64,000 nucleotides of DNA from Calditrichales bacterium MX18-03 (lineage in GTDB: Bacteria; Bacillota; Clostridia; Lutisporales; Lutisporaceae), in contig JAJGRE010000001.1 in assembly GCA_021083345.1 (NCBI GenBank), forward strand, positions 868,001 to 932,000. The letters are read 5' to 3'. The notes under the pieces are model-generated. The model saw only the letters and a list, made by a program, of their open reading frames with translations. It was not told the origin of the DNA and searched no databases. Below, piece by piece: positions 1-7,900 of the stretch (position 1 is the first letter of the stretch; each line of letters opens with the position of its first letter). The translations under genes and the position numbers were made by a program.

Positions 1-1605
1 CTTGATTACTTCTCCATCGAACTCGACGCCGCATGTATCAACCAGTCCTAAAATAAGCTGCGAATCCCTGGGCTGGTATTCCTTTAAAAATTTCACCAGG
101 ACTTTTCTATTATTGTCGTCTAGGTCTTGCTGGTGCGGTGAATCTATTACGATTGGAAAAAATGTTGAAGATGAATAGTCCCGCATGATGTGCAAAACGC
201 TAAAATAGTATGCCAGCAAAGCTCTTGGCAATTCGCTGCCGGTTTCGTAGATATTGGAGGCCAAAAACCTGTAGGTCTCCTCATCCAGTCTATTGACACC
301 CAAGTATTTTAAAAATGCCTTCATGTACCTTAAATACTTGCTTATGATTTCTGCTCTTCTCTCCTTATCTTTATGGCTCTCCAACTTCTTATTTAATCTC
401 TCTATGCTCACTTCTATGTTTCGGATGTCAACCATCTTCTCTGTAATATCGTTCTTTACAATACTTTTGAATTCCTTTTTTCCTTCATTTTTTATCAAAT
501 CCCTTAACTGAACATTCCCTTTCCTGGATTGCAGCAAGACCTCTATCTTTTGGATCTCCCGGTTGTTTGTGTCGTACTTTTTGGTTTCCTTGCTAATTGT
601 GGAGTTAAGCTCGGCCAGTTCTTTATTAAGCTGAAGCAGGAGTTCAACACACCGGTCCCTGTCTTTCGCAATTTCAAAGCGCTCAGCAAATGAATTCTCA
701 TAGGCTGCTCCACAGGTCGGACAATTTATATGATCCTCCAAAAGCGCATCAGTTGCATATAAATAATCATTTTGCAGCTCTTTGTGTGTCTTTTCAACAA
801 TTTCAACCTCATTCTCCAACCTGAGCTTTGAATTATGCAGGACCGTCAGCTTGTGCTTATAGGCTCCCTCCATCTTTTTCAGTTCTTCACAGCTCTGCAC
901 CAGCTCGTCTACTTCCTTCTTAAAGGCTTCCATATCAATATCAAAGTCAGCATGTCCAAACCGTTCGCTTGATTTTTTCAGTATATTTGAGAGCGTCTTT
1001 CTGTCATTCTCCAGCTCCTTGGCAGCCTCTCTGAGCTGATCAATCTGCCCCTTTATTTCATAATACTCATTGGTTTTTACTCCCATATGGTATTCGGCAA
1101 TGCTCATACGCCAATTATATAAATAATTCAATTTTCCGAATGAGTACCAATTCTTTTTCCAGCTGCTGTCCTGATCGATGTAGAAAGGCAGGAACAGGTA
1201 TTGAGGTGGCGGTGTTACCAGCCTGCTTTCATTATCCTTCAATTTTATTTTGAAATCAAAGAAATCGGCATAGAAAGCGCTCAATCCGTCCGTTATGCTG
1301 TCAAAGCTTTCAATCAACCTGTTGTCGCTGTCAAATATATCAAATGACCTTCCACGCCTTAGTATGGAATATCTGATGCCATCCAGTGAAAACTTGACCA
1401 GGGAAACGACGGCGCTTTTTCTCCAACTGCTATGCGAAACCAGCGGATCAGCTCCGAAAGTACTATAGATACTTTTCAGAACCGAGGATTTTCCCACGCT
1501 ATTCTCGCCTTTCAGTATCGTCGTCTTGGGATGGAAGCCTATCCGCCTTGCTTTCCGGCTCTGGTACGATATCATCAACAATTCGTTTAAAACTAACTTT
1601 CTCAT
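1..1605 (-). CDS. Zinc-hook SMC/Rad50-like ATPase, C-terminus cut by window edge
   Basis: The frame is open from an ATG at 1605 to the left edge, giving 535 residues with no stop. A Walker A motif GENSVGKS lies at residues 33-40. A long charged central region contains CPTC at residues 295-298, like the Rad50 zinc hook. Near residues 482-487 the motif IVIDSP, followed by HQQD, is a Walker B region. The layout is that of SMC-type ABC ATPases of defence systems (Lamassu LmuB/DdmC, ABC-three-component) or of RecN/Rad50-like repair. GAGG about 12 bases before the ATG is the likely ribosome site. It lies 45 bases downstream of the DUF4297 gene on the same strand, so the two are probably co-transcribed. 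A third gene could lie beyond the edge. The ATPase class is clear; the exact system is inferred. Confidence 0.85.
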   Translation of the reverse strand, partial: MRKLVLNELLMISYQSRKARRIGFHPKTTILKGENSVGKSSVLKSIYSTFGADPLVSHSSWRKSAVVSLVKFSLDGIRYSILRRGRSFDIFDSDNRLIESFDSITDGLSAFYADFFDFKIKLKDNESRLVTPPPQYLFLPFYIDQDSSWKKNWYSFGKLNYLYNWRMSIAEYHMGVKTNEYYEIKGQIDQLREAAKELENDRKTLSNILKKSSERFGHADFDIDMEAFKKEVDELVQSCEELKKMEGAYKHKLTVLHNSKLRLENEVEIVEKTHKELQNDYLYATDALLEDHINCPTCGAAYENSFAERFEIAKDRDRCVELLLQLNKELAELNSTISKETKKYDTNNREIQKIEVLLQSRKGNVQLRDLIKNEGKKEFKSIVKNDITEKMVDIRNIEVSIERLNKKLESHKDKERRAEIISKYLRYMKAFLKYLGVNRLDEETYRFLASNIYETGSELPRALLAYYFSVLHIMRDYSSSTFFPIVIDSPHQQDLDDNNRKVLVKFLKEYQPRDSQLILGLVDTCGVEFDGEVIK

Positions 1606-1650
1606 AACTCTTATACCTCAGATTCCTTATTAATCTTCGAAAATTGTCTT

Positions 1651-2754
1651 TTATTCGCATATCTCACAATACTCCATTAACACGATGGCTTTTATGTAGT
1701 CATCGTTAATAAACGGCTCTCTCACCGGCCTTAAAGCATTATATTCCTCAGATACGATTTTTATTAGCTCCCTGAGATTCTTGTCATAATCACACGCATC
1801 CACTCGATCCATGATCTCAACGACCGCATCCCGCATTTTCTGTATCAAGGTGTTTGTTTTGTCCATCCTTTGGACTTCATAGATGTTCCACGCCTCCTTG
1901 ATTCTTGATATGCATGGTATCGGTTCCCCTTCACTTCTCAGCTGGGGTCTGATCAGCTCCCAATTCCCGCTGACATCCGCGCTGCGGCATATTCCTTCAA
2001 GGATGCTTACAAACTGAGATTTGCTCATTGCTTTATTTCGCAGCAATTCCTCCGATTGGCCTATATCCCATTCGTAATTGTTTCTTCGCTTGATTTCATC
2101 GTGTAATGTTAAATAAATTGTCTCTATGTTCAGCTTCAAATATGGATTTTTCTCTTTTATGTAGTAATTCAGCTTACCCCGGGTATGTATACTATGGTCA
2201 TGAAGGCTTAAGTCAGTTACACTCAGAAAGCTTATTTTCTCGAATTCCGGCTCTGATGTTAATGCATGCTCCTTTTTCAGTGCTTCCCTAATTTTGCTTA
2301 ACTCTTTCTCATCCAGCTCAATAAAGCATATATTATTTTTGTTAAGGCTCTTTTCATCAGCATCTGACAATTTGATGTTGTAGCATTGATTTGAGACGAA
2401 ATTCAATGACTTTACACTACGATCAAACTTGATTTTGTGATCATACAGTTTTCCGATCTTTGAGTGCAATATACCCTTCTCGCCTTTGGAGTGAGCTATC
2501 AAATCCCTTAATGTCCAAGCGCCTGAATGTTGCGTCTTTACCTGGTAAAACGATGCATTATCAAGATCAATCTCCGAATCAAAAATCAGAACATCATCGT
2601 GATAATCAAACACTACAACAAAGTCTTGGTCGGAAGCATATAGCTCCAGTATTTTGCATAAAGCCCAATCCTGCTGATAATCAATCCGGTTACCCGTGAT
2701 TGGACCGCTTTTCTCTCTTGGTTTTATCTTTATAATCTTGTTTTTCAATTCCAT
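1651..2754 (-). CDS. DUF4297 / Cap4-type nuclease domain protein, probable defence effector
   Basis: This 367-residue protein has the DUF4297 (dsDNA-nuclease, Cap4-like) pattern at its N-terminus: an RIDYQQDWALCK segment at residues 23-34, DYHDD at 50-54 and FYQVKT at 69-74. The last two are the acidic and Q-x-K elements of a PD-(D/E)xK-like core. The C-terminal half is helical and not recognised; in this family it is usually the part that senses or binds a partner. It precedes the zinc-hook ATPase with a 45-base gap. In Lamassu-type systems a Cap4 nuclease effector is held inactive by an SMC complex until foreign DNA ends are sensed. That mechanism is known for the family and only inferred here. 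ABC-three-component membership is the main alternative. Confidence 0.8.
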   Translation of the reverse strand: MELKNKIIKIKPREKSGPITGNRIDYQQDWALCKILELYASDQDFVVVFDYHDDVLIFDSEIDLDNASFYQVKTQHSGAWTLRDLIAHSKGEKGILHSKIGKLYDHKIKFDRSVKSLNFVSNQCYNIKLSDADEKSLNKNNICFIELDEKELSKIREALKKEHALTSEPEFEKISFLSVTDLSLHDHSIHTRGKLNYYIKEKNPYLKLNIETIYLTLHDEIKRRNNYEWDIGQSEELLRNKAMSKSQFVSILEGICRSADVSGNWELIRPQLRSEGEPIPCISRIKEAWNIYEVQRMDKTNTLIQKMRDAVVEIMDRVDACDYDKNLRELIKIVSEEYNALRPVREPFINDDYIKAIVLMEYCEICE

Positions 2755-2833
2755 GTAAATTACCCCAAATTATTACAATATTACTTATATTATCAGGTAA
2801 AATTACATGAAAACCAAGAGATTTATATCGACA

Positions 2834-2856
2834 TTATGTTACACAATGCGACATAA
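2834..2856. promoter_or_regulatory. Inverted repeat upstream of the defence pair
   Basis: TTATGT and ACATAA flank an 11-base spacer about 80 bases upstream of the nuclease start. The surrounding gap (2755-2882) is AT-rich and holds no gene. It may be an operator for the defence pair, but no matching second copy was found in the window. Confidence 0.25.
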
Positions 2857-2882
2857 CGATACATTTTGAACCTGCATTTATA

Positions 2883-3158
2883 CTATTCCACTCCTCTCAA
2901 CAGCACCTGCGTCTGCACTAGACACTGCTCCCCTCCAACTGCAGCAACAGTCTCCACTATGCTCTTGCAGCTTCGGCATTTGCTTTCCCCAGCATACAGT
3001 CCCTGCACTTTGAACCGGTGCATAAACCGCTTGCACTGCGGGCAGTAGACGTCTATATACGCAGAGCGGGCAAGCTGCTCTGATATTTCCTCCACAATTG
3101 CCGACAGCTCAGGCTGGGCAACAGAATATTTGTCTGGGTCTAGGCAGGATCTCGCCAT
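2883..3158 (-). CDS. Small two-CxxC zinc-ribbon-like protein
   Basis: A 91-residue protein with CPQC and CRSC about 24 residues apart, the spacing of a zinc ribbon. The N-terminal third is helical and acidic. The ATG at 3158 has GGGAGG 8-9 bases upstream and lies 19 bases inside the end of the replication gene, so the two are translationally linked. No named family was recognised. Position beside replication and partition genes suggests an accessory protein of the plasmid or integrative element. Similar small Com-like zinc ribbons occur in phages and mobile elements, but a function cannot be assigned. Confidence 0.65.
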   Translation of the reverse strand: MARSCLDPDKYSVAQPELSAIVEEISEQLARSAYIDVYCPQCKRFMHRFKVQGLYAGESKCRSCKSIVETVAAVGGEQCLVQTQVLLRGVE

Positions 3159-4213
3159 GTGCCGCCCTCCCCGTCGTCAGAGTAGGTCCATTTGGGCAGA
3201 GTATCCCCCGGATTCCCTGCATTGTCATGGGTGAAGCTCCTCGGAGGATAGAGCGCCATCAAGGCCAAGTCCTCGTCGGCCAGCAGCTCGGAGGGGCAGT
3301 CGGCTATGGCGTTGTAGATGCAGCGCTGCAGGTATCTGGCGGGAGACTTGATGACGGTGCCGCCGGCTGCTGCCTGCCGCATGCTGCGCAGGGCGTAGTC
3401 GATCATATACAGGTTGAGGCACTTCAGGTTCCGCCTGATCAGGGGCAGAGGCAGCTGCAGGTTCTTCTCGGCAAAGGTCCGGTCATGGTACAGGCTTTGG
3501 ATCGCCATGGTGATGCTTTGAACCAGCTCGGGATCTCCCTTGCACAGGATGGGCAGCTCGCACTGCCGGATGATATCCTCCAGCTCCCGGGTATGCCTGT
3601 CCGATCCGGCGGCAGCCTTTCCGTCCGTCCTTCCGACTCCGGATTGACTGACAGACTGACTGACTATATCTGAGTTAGTCTCTGTAGTAGTCTCTGGTAA
3701 TGGTCCCCCCAAAATGACGAAGTCGCTTAGACAATTTGGGGGAGTGACTTCGTCATTTTGTCGGTATGGAAGGTGTAAATTTGCCTCTTCCATTCCGACA
3801 TTTTGTCCAAGTGAAAAATCTTCCGTATCTTCACCCGCGGCCACTGCTTCCTGCGGCTCTGCCAGGCCCAGGTATTCCTCAACCCGTTCGGACAATACAT
3901 CATAGTTAATGCTGTACCAGCGCGTATTGTCGCTTTTCTTCCTGTTGTGGTTTGCTACAAGGAGCAGCCCTTCCGCTATCAGCTCATTGAAAGCCCTTTC
4001 GATGGTTTTGTTACTCCAGAATGGAAACTGCTTGCCCCATTCCTTCATGGAGTTGTAGACCCATTTCCGGCCTCCGATGCTGTGCCTGCTGCTCTGCAAC
4101 CAATAATGGACCTGCTGCATGATGACCGCCTTGTTCAATCCGATGGCTGCCGCCAATGATGGTTGTATGACCAATGGATTCTCATCCAGTAAAAGTGTCC
4201 TACCGTTTGCCAT
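3140..4213 (-). CDS. Plasmid/phage-type replication initiation protein with winged-helix N-terminus
   Basis: This 357-residue protein begins with an N-terminal domain (about residues 10-115) typical of Firmicutes plasmid and phage replication-initiation or replisome-organiser proteins: LDENPLVIQPSLAAAIGLNK, then VHYWL, then WVYNSMKEW and the helix-turn-helix stretch SNKTIERAFNEL. The middle (about 125-215) is low-complexity and probably a linker. The C-terminal part is helical and may be a DnaD-like domain. The ATG at 4213 has GGGGAGGGG directly upstream. It lies downstream of the ParM/ParR-like genes on the same strand, which together make a replication-maintenance module. This supports a plasmid-like or integrative element origin for bases 1-8164. 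Confidence 0.7.
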   Translation of the reverse strand: MANGRTLLLDENPLVIQPSLAAAIGLNKAVIMQQVHYWLQSSRHSIGGRKWVYNSMKEWGKQFPFWSNKTIERAFNELIAEGLLLVANHNRKKSDNTRWYSINYDVLSERVEEYLGLAEPQEAVAAGEDTEDFSLGQNVGMEEANLHLPYRQNDEVTPPNCLSDFVILGGPLPETTTETNSDIVSQSVSQSGVGRTDGKAAAGSDRHTRELEDIIRQCELPILCKGDPELVQSITMAIQSLYHDRTFAEKNLQLPLPLIRRNLKCLNLYMIDYALRSMRQAAAGGTVIKSPARYLQRCIYNAIADCPSELLADEDLALMALYPPRSFTHDNAGNPGDTLPKWTYSDDGEGGTWRDPA

Positions 4214-4226
4214 TTTGACCCCTCCC

Positions 4227-4328
4227 CTATAATACTGAATTCAGTGTGTAGCCGTATCGTGCAAGCGCCGCCGCCAGCTCTTCCTTGATGACCGCCCTTC
4301 TCAGTTTCCTTATCTGCTTTTCCTGCAT
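4227..4328 (-). CDS. Possible 33-residue leader peptide or small protein
   Basis: An ATG at 4328 has AAGGGGGAT six bases upstream and opens 33 codons ending in TAG at 4227-4229, thirteen bases before the replication gene start. The peptide is basic at its N-terminus (QEKQIRKLRR) and then amphipathic (EELAAALARYGY). Good ribosome site, tight spacing and a plausible composition support translation, perhaps coupling the downstream initiator. No family was recognised. Confidence 0.45.
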   Translation of the reverse strand: MQEKQIRKLRRAVIKEELAAALARYGYTLNSVL

Positions 4329-4417
4329 GTTGATCCCCCTTTACCTTTTTATCCGGACATACCGGTCAAGAATCAAAACGAAAAGCAGCCTGCCTATTTC
4401 TTGACAGACTGCACCTT

Positions 4418-4738
4418 TCATTCATTGCTGTTTATCATGCTCAGCCAGGTCTGGGACTGGCTTGCATAGGATACGTTGCCGACTTCCCCGGCCTCCCAGG
4501 GAGCTGGCTCCCGGGGACGGCCCTCTGCCCAAGGCTTGCCGATCAGAAGTGTCCGGACGATGGATTCGTCCAGGTTGGCCTTGACGAATACCAAGGCCAG
4601 TGCGTTCAGGATGGCCTGGTTGCGGTTCGCCATCCGGTTCAAGGCGTCCATCAGCATGGGATCGGCGTCCTGGGGCAGGCGGATGGGGATGATATCCCCG
4701 GGGACTGCTTTCTTCTTCTTATTCTTCGTTCCTGCCAA
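4418..4738 (-). CDS. ParR-like DNA-binding partner of the actin-like protein
   Basis: About 106 residues: a lysine-rich N-terminus (KNKKKK), then IIPIRLPQDADPMLMDALNRM, which fits a ribbon-helix-helix strand and helix, then a tryptophan-containing tail. It follows the parM-like gene by 18 bases, the usual place for the ParR adaptor that binds the centromere and caps the filament. A TTG at 4738 with AGGGTGG five bases upstream is preferred over the GTG at 4747, which sits inside that ribosome site. Identification as ParR rests on size, composition and position; sequence similarity could not be tested. Confidence 0.6.
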   Translation of the reverse strand: MAGTKNKKKKAVPGDIIPIRLPQDADPMLMDALNRMANRNQAILNALALVFVKANLDESIVRTLLIGKPWAEGRPREPAPWEAGEVGNVSYASQSQTWLSMINSNE

Positions 4739-4756
4739 TGCACCCACCCTTTCCGG

Positions 4757-5893
4757 CTAGGCCATGTTCAGCGCTGCATCGTAGTATGCCTCGGCGTTCA
4801 GGAGCCTGGGGTTGCCCACATAGTCTCCGGCCCGCAGGATCCTGGGGATGTCATCCTTCAGCTGCTCGATGATGTAGTCCCCCAGCTCCAGGCTGGCACC
4901 GCCCAGCAGGAACAGCCCATGCACCATATTGAGGCTCATGCCCCGCTCGCTGAGCTTCTTGCGGAACTCAAAGGCGATGCTCTCCGCCTCGTTCCGGTAG
5001 AAGGGCTGCTTCTCCTTGTTCAGATCAAAGACGCCCTTGTTGGTCTCCAAGATGCCTTTCAGCTCCGGATCGAAGAGGTAGTTGTTCATGTCATAGCGCG
5101 TGAAGGAGGCCAGGTTGGCCCTGGTCTTCACCACTTCACAGGCCTTGTCCAGCGCTCTGTTGATCCCCTTGTCGATGCCGAACATGGCCTGCTCCACATA
5201 GTTGCCGTTGCAGATGCCGGACACGTCGGAGCTGCTGCCGCCTATGTCCAGTCCCAGGATGTTGGCGTTCTTCCTATACAGCTCGGGATGCATCTCCTTC
5301 ACTTTGGGGTCATTGAGAAGCCGGAATAGCGCAGCATGGCACTCTGGGTTGGGTATGACCTTGGCGATCTCCAGCGTCACCGTCTTTTTCCGCAGGAGGT
5401 TGGTGTTGAACTTGATCTTGTGGATACCGGTCAGCTTCTTCTGGAAGACCTTGACCTTCTCGAAGGAGAACCGGCCATCTTCGTTCCGGAAAAAGAACTC
5501 ATGGGTGGGCAGTCCGGTGCCCAGCTTGACGTTGAAGCTTGTCTGCTCCGGGAACTGGTCGGCAAGGGCGTAGGCCAGGCCGATGACCATCTCGGCAATC
5601 AGCATGTCGTTAGCGCTCTTGTAGCCGCCCAGGCTCTCGATGGTGCCGCTGCCCGCATTCCGCAGTGCCAGCTCTCCGGCGTAGAAGCTGCCGGTGATGC
5701 CGTTGGTCTCTATATCCACATCCAGGTAGTCGATGGCGCTGCCGTCATCACCTGTGCCAAAGACCAGGCGGGACTCGTAGGTTTTCTTCATGATGGTCTT
5801 GATAAAGTACGGGGCACCGTTGACGATGATCTTCAGTTCGTTGTTGCCGCCGTCCACGGCTGCCGGGATCAGTTCCAGGTTCTTGTTTTCCAT
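4757..5893 (-). CDS. parM: ParM/StbA-like actin-family plasmid segregation protein
   Basis: The 378-residue product has actin-superfamily nucleotide-binding motifs: AAVDGGNNELK near the N-terminus (phosphate 1), LGLDIGGSSSDVSG in the middle (phosphate 2) and LFLLGGAS near the C-terminus (adenosine motif). This matches ParM/Alp7A-type filament proteins of low-copy Firmicutes plasmids and phages. The ATG at 5893 has GGAGG eight bases upstream; an upstream in-frame extension to 6046 would run through the repeat array and lacks a good ribosome site. The downstream small basic protein is the likely ParR, and the repeats at 5916-6069 are the likely centromere. Its presence argues that the element replicates as, or derives from, a plasmid. 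Confidence 0.85.
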   Translation of the reverse strand: MENKNLELIPAAVDGGNNELKIIVNGAPYFIKTIMKKTYESRLVFGTGDDGSAIDYLDVDIETNGITGSFYAGELALRNAGSGTIESLGGYKSANDMLIAEMVIGLAYALADQFPEQTSFNVKLGTGLPTHEFFFRNEDGRFSFEKVKVFQKKLTGIHKIKFNTNLLRKKTVTLEIAKVIPNPECHAALFRLLNDPKVKEMHPELYRKNANILGLDIGGSSSDVSGICNGNYVEQAMFGIDKGINRALDKACEVVKTRANLASFTRYDMNNYLFDPELKGILETNKGVFDLNKEKQPFYRNEAESIAFEFRKKLSERGMSLNMVHGLFLLGGASLELGDYIIEQLKDDIPRILRAGDYVGNPRLLNAEAYYDAALNMA

Positions 5894-5915
5894 TGTTTTC
5901 TTCCTCCTTATATTT

Positions 5916-6069
5916 TGTAATACGTGGTAAAGCCTTGTGTTCCAAGCTTTCCGCAAGGTTTGAGCGTTCTTTGTGTAATACATGGGCATATAATCAGCTA
6001 AGCATGTAATACATTTTCGCTTATTAATTCCGTCAAACGGCTTCATATCAGCGTTAATGATGTATTACT
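5916..6069. repeat. Cluster of TGTAATACATGG repeats, candidate parC centromere/operator
   Basis: Four 12-base copies surround the parM leader: 5916-5927 (TGTAATACGTGG), 5974-5985 (TGTAATACATGG), 6005-6016 (TGTAATACATTT) and an inverted copy at 6058-6069 (AGTAATACATCA on the minus strand). A weaker copy (TCAGTAATACAG) lies at 6101-6112 inside the next gene. Spacing is irregular (58, 31 and 53 bases). Position directly upstream of parM is that of ParR-bound centromeres, which also autoregulate the operon. Confidence 0.6.
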
Positions 6070-6623
6070 CAGTGCAGCATCCTGACAGCCAGCAAGGTGC
6101 TCAGTAATACAGCTATGCCCTCGATCAGCATCCCGGGGATGCTCCTGCCGCTGAAGCCTATGGGCAGCCGGAAACGGTGGGGAAGAGGCCACAAAAGCTG
6201 CAGCCCCTTTGTGTTGACCATGTCGCAGAGCAGATGCAGCAGGTACGAGGCCAGGAACGCGGTAAAAAGCGCCTCGCTGCCTACCAGTGGCATTGAAAAA
6301 GCCATCACTGCCGCGATGCTGTGGGTAAAGCCCCGGTGCCCCGAGAAGAATATCAGCGCCGATATGCCTGCCGGAACCAGCAGGGCGGGCTGCCCCTTCG
6401 ATATCGCATGATAGATCAGCACTGAAGCTATGGCAGCATAGACGGCCTTCTTGCAATGCAGTGGGACGTATTTGTTGATCAGGCTGTGCTCCTCATCGAT
6501 GTCGGGCAGCAAGCCGCCCAGGACCGAGACGGCCACCACAGCCGGACCGGCATCCAGCCCCAGCTGCCGACACGCGGCGGTCGCCAGGGCCGATCCGATC
6601 AGGGCGTGAGAGATTCCTTTCAT
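6069..6623 (-). CDS. YdjM-like membrane-bound metal-dependent hydrolase
   Basis: A 184-residue membrane protein with the DUF457/YdjM pattern: GISHALIG at the N-terminus, GGLLPDIDEEHSLI near residue 36, SGHRGFTHS in the middle and LASYLLHLLCDMVNTKG toward the end. His and Asp residues in these segments are the expected metal ligands, set between several hydrophobic helices. The start at 6623 has GGAGGTG upstream and gives the usual N-terminus; an earlier start at 6668 would add 15 poorly fitting residues. In Escherichia coli ydjM is SOS-regulated, but nothing here shows how this copy is controlled. It lies upstream of parM on the same strand. Confidence 0.8.
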   Translation of the reverse strand: MKGISHALIGSALATAACRQLGLDAGPAVVAVSVLGGLLPDIDEEHSLINKYVPLHCKKAVYAAIASVLIYHAISKGQPALLVPAGISALIFFSGHRGFTHSIAAVMAFSMPLVGSEALFTAFLASYLLHLLCDMVNTKGLQLLWPLPHRFRLPIGFSGRSIPGMLIEGIAVLLSTLLAVRMLH

Positions 6624-6664
6624 ACACTCACCTCCGTTGATTTCATGCAATACTTGTACTGCGC

Positions 6665-6823
6665 TCACTTAGCTTCATAGGCGCACACCCTGAAAACCGG
6701 TATAAGACTGCCTCCCATGTGCTTGCACTTCTTGCCCTCGCGGGATTTGCACTTATAGAAGTAGGGGCACCGCAGCAGGCACTCGATCCTTTTTTGATGC
6801 AGGTCCTGTCTTTTTCTGGTCAT
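6665..6823 (-). CDS. Small Cys-rich basic protein
   Basis: A 52-residue protein starting at the ATG at 6823, preceded by GGAGG. It contains C-x3-C-x5-C-x7-C (CLLRCPYFYKCKSREGKKC) and a further Cys near the C-terminus, so it may bind zinc. It is strongly basic at the N-terminus. No family was recognised. It belongs to the run of small element genes upstream of the YdjM-like gene. Confidence 0.5.
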   Translation of the reverse strand: MTRKRQDLHQKRIECLLRCPYFYKCKSREGKKCKHMGGSLIPVFRVCAYEAK

Positions 6824-6850
6824 GGTTTTTCCTCCTTTTTTCTGTAAATT

Positions 6851-6891
6851 AAAAAAGCCCCCTTCAATACCTTGTCTTTTTGGTATTGAAG
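6851..6891 (-). terminator. Hairpin plus T-tract just upstream of the 52-residue gene
   Basis: A perfect 10-bp stem (6862-6871 with 6882-6891, 10-base loop) is followed on the minus strand by GGGGC and six Ts. It sits in the leader of the 52-residue gene, so it is either an attenuator or the end of an antisense transcript. Confidence 0.45.
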
Positions 6892-6922
6892 AGGACAAAA
6901 TCCACGATATAACTACGTTAAT

Positions 6923-6951
6923 TTGGATAATAAGGTATATCCTGGTATAAT
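6923..6951 (+). promoter_or_regulatory. Sigma-A-type promoter for the 80-residue gene
   Basis: TTGGAT (6923-6928), 17-base spacer, TATAAT (6946-6951), about 43 bases before the start codon at 6994. Confidence 0.65.
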
Positions 6952-6993
6952 CCGGGCAATAATGAAGGTGTACTAATTCATTGGAGGGTTCTT

Positions 6994-7236
6994 ATGAACA
7001 TTTATACAAAAGTCTACTACGGGTCAATTGCCTTGAGCACTTTATTATCGTTACTCTGGCTGAGCTCAAACCTGATGCAATATGGACTTTCCTTTTTTGT
7101 CAGTTCGAAGTTCAAGTCCGTCGTCGCTAATATTGTTGAAATAACTCTGGCACTCCTGCTTAGCCGTTTGGTGGAGTATTGGGATAGGACCGGGAAAATT
7201 CAGCGGCACAAAGATACTGGCGTATCGAATTCGTAA
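6994..7236 (+). CDS. Small two-helix membrane protein, unknown function
   Basis: An 80-residue protein with two hydrophobic segments (about residues 8-28 and 42-62) and a basic, polar tail. It has a strong promoter, TTGGAGGG seven bases before the ATG, and a terminator after it, so it is a self-contained single-gene unit. It is the only plus-strand gene in the first 10 kb. No family was recognised. Confidence 0.6.
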   Translation: MNIYTKVYYGSIALSTLLSLLWLSSNLMQYGLSFFVSSKFKSVVANIVEITLALLLSRLVEYWDRTGKIQRHKDTGVSNS

Positions 7237-7278
7237 ACCATAAGTCCAATTTCAGAGTGCACATTATCATGTGCTATT

Positions 7279-7320
7279 AAAGCGCCCCCTTGCTTATGCA
7301 TTATATGTGGAGCGCTTTTT
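7279..7320 (+). terminator. Terminator after the 80-residue gene
   Basis: AAAGCGC (7279-7285) pairs with GCGCTTT (7312-7318), with further pairing inside, followed by a short T-run. The loop is long, so strength is uncertain. Confidence 0.45.
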
Positions 7321-7329
7321 GCCTGTGTC

Positions 7330-7785
7330 TCAGCACAAGGGTACACATATCTCACAAAAGTGATTGTTCACCATTCCAACTGAATATCTTTCGATAATCG
7401 GTCTTGTTCCATCAAGCTGATATCCTTTTCTTGATAACTCTGGGAAAATGGCGATCCACGCTTCCTGCACGGCTTCTGCCGTATGCTTGATCTTGAAAAC
7501 TGCGTATTTCCCTCCAGCAATACTGCCTTCGTTTACTAGGCTGTCCTTTAACATGCAGCTGTCAGGAATACCAATGCATGTATCATAACGACAGTTTTCG
7601 GGCTTAGTCATTTCAGGATTATCTTGTGCAATCCCGAATATGATGGATTCGTCATTAAACAAGTGGTTTGATTTTGCCCATCCCTTCAGCTTTTCCATGG
7701 TTTCCACATTGTTGATTCCATAAGGTCCTATCCGTCTGATGTAGGCAATCCGATAAGCTGGCATCATTTCAATCGTCATTTCCAT
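7330..7785 (-). CDS. GyrI-like / AraC effector-binding domain protein
   Basis: A 151-residue stand-alone SRPBCC-like GyrI (SbmC, effector-binding) domain: it opens with VEIxxxPAxRxAYxRxxGPYG-type sequence (MMPAYRIAYIRRIGPYG), has YDTCIGIPD in the middle, GGKYAVFKIKH and an end like IERY. Such proteins bind small hydrophobic or cationic ligands and, in SbmC/GyrI, protect gyrase. GGAGGAACAAG lies upstream of the ATG at 7785. There is no DNA-binding domain. Whether it belongs to the accessory element or was picked up with it cannot be told. Confidence 0.75.
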   Translation of the reverse strand: MEMTIEMMPAYRIAYIRRIGPYGINNVETMEKLKGWAKSNHLFNDESIIFGIAQDNPEMTKPENCRYDTCIGIPDSCMLKDSLVNEGSIAGGKYAVFKIKHTAEAVQEAWIAIFPELSRKGYQLDGTRPIIERYSVGMVNNHFCEICVPLC

Positions 7786-7900
7786 AATACTTCTTGTTCC
7801 TCCTTTTAGGTATCATTCTTTTTTCACGATAAGGTTACTATGTATTAAAATATTAAGCAATGTATTTTTTAAAACACTCAGTCACCATTCGAATTAGCCC

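Noticed and set aside
3098-3673. 191-codon plus-strand frame
   Set aside because: Antisense to the replication protein, Gln/Gly-rich and without a ribosome site.
5894-6046. Longer ParM start at 6046
   Set aside because: The extension crosses the repeat cluster and the ATG at 5893 has a clear GGAGG.
5916-6112. CRISPR array
   Set aside because: Repeats are only 12 bases, irregularly spaced and partly inverted; no cas genes.
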